Positions 8,152-15,797 of a stretch of DNA of 64,000 nucleotides are shown one piece after another (position 1 is the first letter of the stretch; the number at the start of each line of letters is the position of its first letter). The notes beneath the pieces were generated by a model. The model made no database searches. It saw only the letters and a list, made by a program, of their open reading frames with translations, and was not told the DNA's origin. This DNA comes from JBPOFM01 sp041391925 (GTDB taxonomy: Bacteria; Bacteroidota; Bacteroidia; Flavobacteriales; Flavobacteriaceae), in contig JAWKNA010000008.1 in the NCBI GenBank assembly GCA_041391925.1, forward strand, positions 1 through 64,000. The letters run 5' to 3'. The position numbers and the translations under genes were made by a program.

Positions 8152-9108
8152 CTAAAACACTTTTGATGCGATAGTTCGGATATTCTCACTTTTCCCCATC
8201 GAATAATAGTGAAGCACAGGAATTCCAGCCTGTTGAAGTTCTTTTGATTGATTGATGCACCACTCGATACCGACTTCGCGAACCTCATCATTATTTTTAC
8301 ATTTGATGACTTCCAGAATCAATTCTTCTGGTAAATCGACGTGGAATCGATGCGGAATCAAGTTGAGTTGTTTTTTGGTGGCAATTGGTTTCAAACCAGG
8401 AATAATTGGAACCGTAATGCCTTCGTTTCGGCATTTTTTGACAAAATCGAAGAACTTTTGGTTGTCAAAAAACATTTGGGTTACAATATATTCTGCACCA
8501 TTTTTGATTTTCTTTTTCAAAAAATGAATGTCGCTGTCCAAACTTGGTGCTTCCATATGTTTTTCTGGATAAGCTGCAACTCCTATGCAAAAATTTGTTT
8601 TGGATGAATTCTGAAGTTCTTCATCTAGATATTGCCCATCGTTCAAAGCTTGAATCTGTTTTACCAATCCGTTGGCATATTCGTGACCTTCCTTTTCCGG
8701 TCTGAAATACGTTTCATTCTTTACGGCATCACCTCGAAGTGCCATCACATTCTGAATTCCAAGGAAATCCAAGTCAATCAGGAAATTTTCGGTGTCTTCT
8801 TTTGTAAATCCGCCACACAAAATATGCGGAATGGCATCAACCTTAAATTTATTTTGAATGGCTGCACAAATTCCAACAGTTCCAGGACGCTTTTTCACGA
8901 CCTGCTTTTTCAGCAAACCGTTTTCTTGTTCCTTAAACACATATTCCTCCCGATGATACGTCACATCAATAAACGGTGGCTTAAACTCCATCAATGGCTC
9001 AATATTCTCAAAAATTGAATTGATGTGCTGCCCTTTTAAAGGTGGTAAAATTTCAAATGAAAATTGAGTAGCTCCGTTTGCTTTTTTGATGTGTTCAGTT
9101 ACTTTCAT
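8152..9108 (-). CDS. metF: 5,10-methylenetetrahydrofolate reductase
   Basis: An FAD enzyme that reduces methylene-THF to methyl-THF, the methyl donor of MetH. The 318-residue protein has FSFEILPPLKG at the N-terminus (with the conserved glutamate), FIDVTYHREEY, ILCGGFTKEDTENFLIDLD, NVMALRGD near 130, EYIVTQMFFDN near 215 and VPIIPGLKPI, all standard MetF signatures. Length is normal for a bacterial enzyme. It lies 260 nt downstream of metH part 2 on the same strand; that gap contains two hairpin repeats. The ATG is preceded after only 3 nt by AGGAGG, part of one of these repeats rather than a normal ribosome binding site. Confidence 0.95.
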   Translation of the reverse strand: MKVTEHIKKANGATQFSFEILPPLKGQHINSIFENIEPLMEFKPPFIDVTYHREEYVFKEQENGLLKKQVVKKRPGTVGICAAIQNKFKVDAIPHILCGGFTKEDTENFLIDLDFLGIQNVMALRGDAVKNETYFRPEKEGHEYANGLVKQIQALNDGQYLDEELQNSSKTNFCIGVAAYPEKHMEAPSLDSDIHFLKKKIKNGAEYIVTQMFFDNQKFFDFVKKCRNEGITVPIIPGLKPIATKKQLNLIPHRFHVDLPEELILEVIKCKNNDEVREVGIEWCINQSKELQQAGIPVLHYYSMGKSENIRTIASKVF

Positions 9109-9111
9109 AGG

Positions 9112-9135
9112 CCTCCTAAATCCTCCAAAGGAGGA
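9112..9135 (-). repeat. GC-rich hairpin repeat upstream of metF (copy 1)
   Basis: Minus strand: TCCTCC-TTT-GGAGGA hairpin followed by TTTAGGAGG. It resembles 9173-9200 and 18844-18871 in layout (GGAGG hairpin, then TAGG and a G-run). It falls directly before the metF ATG, so it could fold over the start. Confidence 0.55.
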
Positions 9136-9172
9136 CTTTTATTTACTATTTATAAAATTGACCCATAAAATT

Positions 9173-9200
9173 CCTTCCCTTTGGGAAGGTTAGGATGGGC
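9173..9200 (+). repeat. GC-rich hairpin repeat (copy 2)
   Basis: CCTTCCC-TTT-GGGAAGG followed by TTAGGATGGGC. A perfect 7-bp stem in otherwise A/T-rich intergenic DNA between metH part 2 and metF. The tail TTAGG-N-TGGG matches the other two copies. Confidence 0.55.
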
Positions 9201-9368
9201 TTTCAAGCCATCAAGTATGCAGCAAATAATGAAATTATCGTGATTACTATAAGTTGGATAAAAAACCGAAGTTCTATACTTATTTTCCTCATCTTTTTCG
9301 TAATTTATTTTCACTGCAACATTACGACTTTTAATATGTTTTAATTTTAATTTATGTTCAACTGTCTG

Positions 9369-12065
9369 TTAATTTTCGGCCAAATTTGGACTTAACCATT
9401 TTTCTGCTTCTTCAAGTGTTATTTGACGTCGCTCTGCATAATCCTTCAGCTGGTCTTCGGCAATTTTTCCAAGTCCAAAATATTTAGCTTCAGGATTTGC
9501 AAAATAATAACCGCTCACACTTGCCGCTGGCCACATCGCAAGACTTTCGGTCAATTCTACACCAATATTTTCCTTCACTTTAAGCAATTCCCAAATGGTT
9601 GGTTTTTCCAAATGGTCAGGACAAGCAGGATAGCCTGGCGCTGGGCGAATGCCTTTGTAATCTTCCTTAATCAATTCTTCATTGGTCAAGTTCTCGTTTT
9701 TGGCATAGCCCCAATAATTGGTTCTAACTTCCCTGTGTAAATATTCGGCAAATGCCTCCGCCAAACGGTCTGCCAAAGCCTTTATCATAATGGAATTATA
9801 ATCGTCATTGTTTTTCTCAAACTGCTTTGCCAATTCATCCGTTCCAAAACCTGTGGACACACAAAATGCACCAATATAATCTTGTTTTCCAGAAGATTTT
9901 GGCGCAATGAAATCTGCCAAGGCGATGTTTGGAACACCTTCACGTTTTTTGGATTGCTGGCGAAGCGTAAGAAACTTTAAAGAGTTTTCGACTGCGCTCG
10001 AACTGACAGATGCATCAACTTCGATATCATCATCATTGACTGCATTTGCTGGAAATATTCCGAATACGGCTTTGGCCTTCAACAATTTTTCATCCAAAAT
10101 TCGCTGCAATAGATTTTTGGCATCCTTAAACAAATCTCTAGCTTGCTCACCAACTACTTCATCCTCCAAAATATCTGGATAACGTCCGTGCAAATCCCAA
10201 CTTCTGAAAAACGGGCTCCAATCGATGTAATCTTCCAATTTTTTCAAATCGAAATCCTCTAAAACCTGAATTCCCAATTGACTTGGCTTTACTATTTCTG
10301 AAGCATTCCAATCAATATGAAATTTATTTTGACGCGCCTCTTCGATGGATACATATTCCTTTTCCTTACTTCGATTTAAAAATTGCTCTCGGAATTTATC
10401 GTATTCCTCACGAATCTGTTCTTTATAGATTTTATTATTCTTTTGAAGCAAATTTCCAACAACTGTCACCGCTCTCGAGGCATCATTGATATGAACAACA
10501 CTATGATTGTAAGTTGGCGCAATTTTCACGGCAGTGTGTGCTCGAGACGTGGTGGCACCACCAATAATTAGTGGAATGTTGAAATTTTTCTTTTCCATTT
10601 CTTTTGAAACATACACCATCTCATCCAAAGATGGGGTTATCAATCCGCTTAAACCGATGATATCCACATTTTCGGCAATGGCTGTCTCGATGATTTTTTC
10701 AGGTGGAACCATCACACCCAAATCCACAATTTCATAATTGTTGCAACCCAAAACGACACTCACAATATTTTTTCCGATATCGTGAACATCACCTTTTACA
10801 GTTGCCATTAAGATTTTTCCGGCAGATTGAGATTTTCCATCCTTTTGTGCTTCAATATATGGCTGCAAATAAGCCACCGCTTTTTTCATCACACGAGCAG
10901 ATTTTACAACTTGTGGAAGGAACATTTTTCCGCTGCCAAACAAGTCGCCAACCACGTTCATCCCAATCATCAAATGACCTTCGATGACCTCAATCGGTCG
11001 TTCTACCGTAGTTCTAGCCTCTTCAACATCATCAATTATATAAGTGTCAATGCCTTTCACCAAAGCGTGTGTAATTCTATCTTGAAGTGGCTCATTTCGC
11101 CACTCCTGAACCGATACTGATTCATCTTTTTTGTTGTTCTTGACCGTTTCAGCAAAATCCAACAAGCGTTCCGTGGCATCATCTCTTCTATCAAAAAACA
11201 CATCTTCAACTAATTCCAACAGCTCTTTGTCAATTTCGTCGTAAACCTCCAACATCGCAGGATTGACGATACCAAGATTCATTCCGTGTTGAATGGCGTG
11301 ATACAAGAATGATGCGTGCATCGCCTCTCGAACAGTGTCATTTCCTCTAAACGAAAAGGATACGTTGCTGACACCTCCAGAAACATTGGCATACGGCAGA
11401 TTCTCACGAATCCATTTGGTGGCATTGAAGAAATCAAGTGCATTTTTGCGATGCTCTTCCATACCTGTGGCGACAGGAAAAATATTTGGGTCAAAAATGA
11501 TGTCCTGCGGTGGAAAGTGGACAATGTCCACTAATATGTTATAAGAACGTTGACAGATTTCTATTCTGCGTTCGTACGTATCTGCTTGACCATCTTCGTC
11601 AAAAGCCATCACAATGACAGCTGCACCATAACGTTTTACCAATTTTGCGTGATGGATAAAGGCTTCTTCACCTTCCTTTAAACTGATGGAATTAACGACC
11701 GATTTCCCTTGAACTACCTTCAATCCAGCCTCTATGATTTCCCATTTGGAGCTGTCAATCATAATTGGGATTCGAGAAATATCAGGTTCCGAAGCAATCA
11801 AATTGAGGAATGTGGTCATCGCGTGAACGCCATCCAACATTCCTTCATCCATATTGACGTCGAGAATTTGTGCGCCACCATCTACTTGGTGCCTAGCAAC
11901 TTCGAGCGCTTCTGAATATTTTTCTTCTTTGATTAATCTTAAAAATTTTCTAGAGCCAGTAACATTAGTTCGCTCTCCGACATTAATAAAATTACTTTCA
12001 GGTGTTACTACGAGTGGTTCTAGTCCCGAAAGGATTAAATATTTCTTACAATCACCTTCCGCCAT
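9369..12065 (-). CDS. metH: Cobalamin-dependent methionine synthase, folate/B12/activation part
   Basis: An 898-residue protein carrying modules 2-4 of MetH. Residues about 20-290 are the pterin-binding domain (NFINVGERTNVTGSRKF, ILDVNMDEGMLDG). Residues about 320-570 are the B12 cap and B12-binding domains, with DVHDIG (426-431) and cobalt-ligand histidine 428. About 590-898 is the S-adenosylmethionine reactivation domain with RPAPGYPACPDH near 806-817. The homocysteine domain is in the separate upstream gene. The ATG shares one base with that gene's stop (TAATG), so the halves are translationally coupled and should form one functional enzyme. Transfers methyl from methyl-THF to homocysteine in the cytosol. 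Confidence 0.95.
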   Translation of the reverse strand: MAEGDCKKYLILSGLEPLVVTPESNFINVGERTNVTGSRKFLRLIKEEKYSEALEVARHQVDGGAQILDVNMDEGMLDGVHAMTTFLNLIASEPDISRIPIMIDSSKWEIIEAGLKVVQGKSVVNSISLKEGEEAFIHHAKLVKRYGAAVIVMAFDEDGQADTYERRIEICQRSYNILVDIVHFPPQDIIFDPNIFPVATGMEEHRKNALDFFNATKWIRENLPYANVSGGVSNVSFSFRGNDTVREAMHASFLYHAIQHGMNLGIVNPAMLEVYDEIDKELLELVEDVFFDRRDDATERLLDFAETVKNNKKDESVSVQEWRNEPLQDRITHALVKGIDTYIIDDVEEARTTVERPIEVIEGHLMIGMNVVGDLFGSGKMFLPQVVKSARVMKKAVAYLQPYIEAQKDGKSQSAGKILMATVKGDVHDIGKNIVSVVLGCNNYEIVDLGVMVPPEKIIETAIAENVDIIGLSGLITPSLDEMVYVSKEMEKKNFNIPLIIGGATTSRAHTAVKIAPTYNHSVVHINDASRAVTVVGNLLQKNNKIYKEQIREEYDKFREQFLNRSKEKEYVSIEEARQNKFHIDWNASEIVKPSQLGIQVLEDFDLKKLEDYIDWSPFFRSWDLHGRYPDILEDEVVGEQARDLFKDAKNLLQRILDEKLLKAKAVFGIFPANAVNDDDIEVDASVSSSAVENSLKFLTLRQQSKKREGVPNIALADFIAPKSSGKQDYIGAFCVSTGFGTDELAKQFEKNNDDYNSIMIKALADRLAEAFAEYLHREVRTNYWGYAKNENLTNEELIKEDYKGIRPAPGYPACPDHLEKPTIWELLKVKENIGVELTESLAMWPAASVSGYYFANPEAKYFGLGKIAEDQLKDYAERRQITLEEAEKWLSPNLAEN

Positions 12066-13066
12066 TATGCAAATACTTTTAGTTCTCTTGGTTTATAATT
12101 TTTAGCCACATCAGCAATTGCCTTGATATGGTCTGGCGTTGTGCCGCAACAACCACCAATGACATTAATCAAGCTATCCTTTAAATAATCTTCCACAAGA
12201 ATTTGCATTTGTTTTGCTGATTGGTCGTATTCTCCAAAGGCATTTGGAAGCCCAGCATTTGGATAGGCAGATGTGTAGAATTCCGTTTCGTGTGACAAAC
12301 GTTGTAAATAAGGTTTTAGTTGTTCTGCACCTAGAGCGCAGTTAAAACCAACACTCAACAATGGCACGTGAGACACCGAAGCCAGAAACGCTTCAACCGT
12401 TTGACCTGAAAGTGTTCTTCCTGACGCATCTGTTATAGTCCCGGAAACCATCACAGGAATATCAATTTGCCGTTCTTCCTTGACTTCTTCAATGGCAAAT
12501 AAACAGGCCTTTGCATTGAGTGTATCAAAAATAGTTTCCACCAAAAGGACATCCACACCACCATCAATCAAAGCTTCCACTTGTTGTTTATAGGCGATTC
12601 GCAATTCATCAAACGTCACAGCACGATATTCAGGTCTGTTGACATCTGGAGACAAACTTGCCGTTTTGTTTGTCGGACCAATACTTCCTGCCACAAAACG
12701 AGGTTGCTCGGGATTGTCCTTCGTAAATTCATCGGCAACTTCTTTTGCAATTCTAGCAGACTCAAAATTCAATTCGTACACCAAATCTTCCATATGATAA
12801 TCTGCCATACCGATGGTCGTACCTGAAAACGTATTGGTCTCAACGATGTCAGCACCAGCTTCAAAATACTTTCGATGCACTTCTGCAATGGCGTGCGGCT
12901 GCGTGATGGACAATAAATCATTGTTTCCCTTCAACGAATGCGGATAATCCTTGAAACGCTCGCCACGATAATCTTCTTCGGTGAACTTGTAACGCTGCAA
13001 CATCGTTCCCATAGCACCATCTAGCACTAAAATCCGTTTTTTTATTTCTTCAGTTATTGAAGGCAT
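12065..13066 (-). CDS. metH: Methionine synthase, homocysteine-binding part
   Basis: A 333-residue protein equal to the N-terminal Hcy domain of MetH. It has ILVLDGAMGTMLQRY at the start and the zinc-binding cysteines GFNCALGAEQL near 250 and NVIGGCCGTTPDH near 310. It activates homocysteine as a thiolate for methylation by the protein encoded directly downstream. Overlap with the downstream ATG is a single A. Upstream, 3 nt separate it from the homoserine dehydrogenase gene, consistent with one transcript under the SAM-I riboswitch. It could in principle act as a stand-alone homocysteine methyltransferase, but the coupling argues for split MetH. Confidence 0.93.
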   Translation of the reverse strand: MPSITEEIKKRILVLDGAMGTMLQRYKFTEEDYRGERFKDYPHSLKGNNDLLSITQPHAIAEVHRKYFEAGADIVETNTFSGTTIGMADYHMEDLVYELNFESARIAKEVADEFTKDNPEQPRFVAGSIGPTNKTASLSPDVNRPEYRAVTFDELRIAYKQQVEALIDGGVDVLLVETIFDTLNAKACLFAIEEVKEERQIDIPVMVSGTITDASGRTLSGQTVEAFLASVSHVPLLSVGFNCALGAEQLKPYLQRLSHETEFYTSAYPNAGLPNAFGEYDQSAKQMQILVEDYLKDSLINVIGGCCGTTPDHIKAIADVAKNYKPRELKVFA

Positions 13067-13069
13067 ATG

Positions 13070-14149
13070 TTAATTTACTTGATTTGACAATTTAATAATA
13101 TCTGACAGCAGTCCTCGTGCCGTTACACTTTTTCCTGCACCTGCTCCTTGAATGACCAATGGAAATTCATTGTAAGAATCTGAATATATCTCAAACACCG
13201 AATCAGCTCCTTTCAATTGACCGATTGCGGAATTTTTAGCTTCAGAAATCAGTTTGACTTCTAAAGTATTTTTTTCAACATCCAATTCTCCAACATAGCG
13301 TAACACGTGGTCTTGTGATTGCTTTGATTTGATATCCAAAAATACGTTGTCCAATTCCTTTACCCTTGATTTAAACTGATGCAACGTAGTTTTTCCGTTG
13401 AGTTGCTTTGGAACCAAGGATTCCACTGAAACATCCTTGATTTCAGGTTTTAAATTCAGCTCTCGTGCCAAAATTAACAATTTTCTGGCGACATCATTTC
13501 CTGATAAATCTTCTCGAGCATCTGGTTCGGTCAAACCTAGTGTAGCGGCTTGATTCAAAATATCTGAAAATGAAACGTTATCATCAGAAAATGAATTGAA
13601 AATATAGCTCAATGAACCCGAAAAAACACCTCGTATTCTCTTGATGTCTTCACCGGAATCGTATAAACGTTTAATGGTTTCAATCACTGGCAACCCTGCG
13701 CCCACATTCGTTTCATACAAAAATGACTTTTTGTGTGTCTTCAATGTTTCACGCAATGATTTATAAAAATCATAGCTTAAGGTATTCGCGATTTTATTGG
13801 CAGAAACGATATGAAAACCATTTTCTACCAATAATTCATAACTATTCACCAATTCGTGACTTGCCGTAGCATCAACTGCAATCAAATTGTCTAAATTCTT
13901 ACTTTGAACAAAATCGATAATATCCTGAATTTTGTAAGGCACGGAACAGGTTTCAAAATCACATTCCCAAATACTTGTGTTTTCACTCGATTTGAAGAAG
14001 GCCAATTTGGAATTGGTCACAACGGGAATGTTCAGCTGCAAGTTCTGCGCGGCCAGTTTTGGCTTTGCGGAATTGATTTGTTCAATCAATGTGCTGCCTA
14101 CATTCCCGATTCCGAAGATGACGATGTTTAGGGTTTTAAGACTCGACAT
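13070..14149 (-). CDS. Monofunctional homoserine dehydrogenase
   Basis: Reduces aspartate semialdehyde to homoserine, the precursor of methionine and threonine. The chosen start gives 359 residues beginning MSSLKTLNIVIFGIGNVGST (Rossmann motif GIGNVG). Other marks are VDATAS, IVSANKIAN near 130, YETNVGAGLPVIETI, GVFSGSLSYIFN and GLTEPDAREDLSG, the homoserine dehydrogenase substrate signature. There is no aspartokinase or ACT domain, unlike bifunctional ThrA. An upstream ATG at 14182 is in frame but extends further into the preceding gene. Either start overlaps that gene's 3' end (14136). Its place in the met operon suggests it supplies homoserine specifically for methionine. Confidence 0.88.
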   Translation of the reverse strand: MSSLKTLNIVIFGIGNVGSTLIEQINSAKPKLAAQNLQLNIPVVTNSKLAFFKSSENTSIWECDFETCSVPYKIQDIIDFVQSKNLDNLIAVDATASHELVNSYELLVENGFHIVSANKIANTLSYDFYKSLRETLKTHKKSFLYETNVGAGLPVIETIKRLYDSGEDIKRIRGVFSGSLSYIFNSFSDDNVSFSDILNQAATLGLTEPDAREDLSGNDVARKLLILARELNLKPEIKDVSVESLVPKQLNGKTTLHQFKSRVKELDNVFLDIKSKQSQDHVLRYVGELDVEKNTLEVKLISEAKNSAIGQLKGADSVFEIYSDSYNEFPLVIQGAGAGKSVTARGLLSDIIKLSNQVN

Positions 14150-15311
14150 AATGCTTCGATTTTTGTTTGTTGACACCAGCAAACGCTTGGCTCAAATCAT
14201 TAATCAAATCGTGGGCATCTTCAATGCCACAAGACAAACGAATCAAAGAATCCTTGATGCCAGATTGCAAACGAATCTCACGAGGAATCGAACAATGCGT
14301 CATTTGCGGTGGGTGACAGAGTAAACTCTTCACACCTCCAAGACTTTCAGCCAACTTGAAATAACTGGTGCTTGTGACAAATTGATTTGCGGCATCTTGC
14401 GTGTCTTCTTTAAGCGTGAAAGACACAATTCCGCCGAACAAACCGTTTTGTTGACGTTTTGCAATGGCGTGATTTTTATGAGTTACCAAACCTGGATAGA
14501 ACACCTCATCCACCGCGTGATGATTTGATAGAAATGCAGCAACTGCAAAGGCATTTTCACATTGCTTTTTGTAACGAAGTTCCAAGGTTTCGATGCCTCG
14601 GATGGTCAAAAAGCAATCCCAAGGACCGAGCACACCACCAGAAGCATTCTGAACGAATTTAATTTTTTCTGATAGTTCTTGTGTTTTGGTCACTACTAAA
14701 CCTGCGACCAAATCAGAATGTCCGCCGATGTATTTTGTGCCACTGTGGATAACAATATCTGCACCCAAAGCGATTGGTTTTTGAGCAATTGGACTTGCAA
14801 AGGTATTGTCAACCACCAATAATGCACCAACGCTTTTCGCAATGATTGCGATGGTTTGAATATCGGATACTTTCAATGTTGGATTGGTTGGTGATTCAAT
14901 CCAAACGAGTTTTGTTTTGCTGCTGATTTTGTCGGCGACATTGCTTGCATCTGTTGTATCGACATAATGAACTTTCACACCCAACTTCTCGTAAACGTGT
15001 GTAAAAAGTCGGTAGGCACCACCGTAAATATCATCAACCGCAATGATTTCATCGCCAGCTGATAATAGCTTTAGCACCGCATCGATGGCTGCCAAACCTG
15101 TTGCAAAAGCAAATCCGGAATGGCCACCTTCTAGGTTAGCGACGACATCTTCAAGTACTTTTCTTGTAGGATTGTTTGTCCTTGCATAATCATAACCCTT
15201 ATTGACACCAGGTGCCTCTTGAATAAAGGTTGACGTTTGGTACACAGGTACCGAAATTGCTCCAGTTAGCGGGTCGCTAGGAATGGAATGGATAATTTGT
15301 GTTGCACTCAT
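14136..15311 (-). CDS. Trans-sulfuration PLP enzyme (cystathionine gamma-synthase / O-acylhomoserine sulfhydrylase family)
   Basis: A Cys/Met-metabolism PLP enzyme of 391 residues. It shows VPVYQTSTFIQE, the YDYARTNNPTRKVLE motif near 45, SGFAFATGLAAIDA, WIESPTNPTLKV, VVDNTFASP and IHSGTKYIGGHSDLVAG with the PLP lysine near residue 198. The family includes cystathionine gamma-synthase (MetB), cystathionine lyases and O-acylhomoserine sulfhydrylases (MetZ/MetY); the substrate cannot be fixed by reading. It is the first gene after the SAM-I riboswitch, so its role is in methionine synthesis, making cystathionine or homocysteine from activated homoserine. Confidence 0.85.
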   Translation of the reverse strand: MSATQIIHSIPSDPLTGAISVPVYQTSTFIQEAPGVNKGYDYARTNNPTRKVLEDVVANLEGGHSGFAFATGLAAIDAVLKLLSAGDEIIAVDDIYGGAYRLFTHVYEKLGVKVHYVDTTDASNVADKISSKTKLVWIESPTNPTLKVSDIQTIAIIAKSVGALLVVDNTFASPIAQKPIALGADIVIHSGTKYIGGHSDLVAGLVVTKTQELSEKIKFVQNASGGVLGPWDCFLTIRGIETLELRYKKQCENAFAVAAFLSNHHAVDEVFYPGLVTHKNHAIAKRQQNGLFGGIVSFTLKEDTQDAANQFVTSTSYFKLAESLGGVKSLLCHPPQMTHCSIPREIRLQSGIKDSLIRLSCGIEDAHDLINDLSQAFAGVNKQKSKHYVES

Positions 15312-15394
15312 TTTTCTAATTTTTTTGAGTTAATAAATAGATTAAAACAAAAAGCCAAATAAGTCTTTGCAGACGTACTTAATAGAAAAATGTT

Positions 15395-15430
15395 AAAAAG
15401 AAAAACGTTATTTCAGAAAGAAATTAACGT
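15395..15430 (-). terminator. Intrinsic terminator downstream of the SAM-I aptamer
   Basis: Minus strand: ACGTTA-A-TTTC, loop TTTCT, GAAA-TAACGT (15405-15430) makes a 10-bp stem with one bulge, followed by TTTTTCTTTTT. It lies 38 nt after the aptamer and about 85 nt before the first met gene, the right place for a transcription-terminating expression platform. Confidence 0.75.
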
Positions 15431-15467
15431 GTGGTTATCTATCCAAATCATCGATAAATGAATCGAG

Positions 15468-15553
15468 TCATTAAGTAGAATTTAGCACCTTCTCGCAGTC
15501 CGAGGGTTGCTAAGGCTTCATCGGGTCTAATCCCTCCACCTTTCTTGATAACA
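15468..15553 (-). promoter_or_regulatory. SAM-I (S-box) riboswitch upstream of the methionine operon
   Basis: Minus strand shows the S-box core in order: TTATCAAGAAAGGTGGAGGG, the GATGAAGCC...AGCAACC kink-turn/pseudoknot region, and AAGGTGCTAAATTC. P1 can be drawn between TTATCAAG and CTTAATGA with one mismatch and one wobble. It lies in the leader of the trans-sulfuration/hom/metH operon and is followed by a terminator, so high SAM should stop transcription. Confidence 0.92.
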
Positions 15554-15583
15554 CTTCAGTAAGTTTTTGAACTTTATTGAGTA

Positions 15584-15616
15584 CAAATATTGCAACACAA
15601 AATTTAGAATTCCAAA
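15584..15616 (-). promoter_or_regulatory. Predicted promoter of the methionine operon
   Basis: Minus strand TTTG (15613-15616), 21-nt spacer and AATATTTG (15584-15591), one mismatch to TAnnTTTG. Transcription would start just before the SAM-I aptamer. Confidence 0.5.
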
Positions 15617-15642
15617 TTTCAGACGAAAAAATTTAAAAATAA

Positions 15643-15672
15643 TTTGCTATCCATTTAATTTTTTTACTTTTG
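15643..15672 (+). promoter_or_regulatory. Predicted promoter of metK
   Basis: TTTG (15643-15646), 18-nt spacer and TACTTTTG (15665-15672) match the Bacteroidota consensus exactly. Transcription would begin near 15679, about 10 nt before the SAM-II-like aptamer. Confidence 0.72.
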
Positions 15673-15688
15673 CCGAAGATAAATTTTA

Positions 15689-15771
15689 GAGGAAAGATTT
15701 GACTGATTGCAACCTCCATAAAAAATGCTAAAGGCAGTGCAAACTACCTTCGACGCAAAACGTCAAATCTT
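15689..15771 (+). promoter_or_regulatory. SAM-II-type riboswitch and possible expression platform upstream of metK
   Basis: P1 can form between GAGG (15689-15692) and CCTC (15713-15716). The loop carries GATTTG then ACTGATTGCAA, and the 3' part reads ATAAAAAATGCTAAAGG; these match the SAM-II elements GAUUUG, UUGCA and UAAA..GCUAAA in spacing and order. The pseudoknot ACTG (15702-15705) with CAGT (15735-15738) is complementary. AAGATTTGAC in the aptamer loop (15694-15703) is perfectly complementary over 10 nt to GTCAAATCTT (15762-15771), giving a helix that excludes the aptamer. There is no T-run, so control may be translational. The class is assigned from motif memory, not from a covariance search. 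Confidence 0.75.
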
Positions 15772-15797
15772 CTTATAACATACAATAATTCAACATT

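Noticed and set aside
9195..9344. 49-codon plus-strand ORF between metH and metF with a hydrophobic middle
   Set aside because: It begins inside a hairpin repeat and its composition is that of A/T-rich non-coding DNA. No promoter or conserved motif supports it.
15689..15771. Possible intrinsic terminator before metK (GACG/CGTC hairpin)
   Set aside because: The stem is only 4 bp and is followed by AAATCTTC with no T-run. It is listed only as part of the alternative structure.
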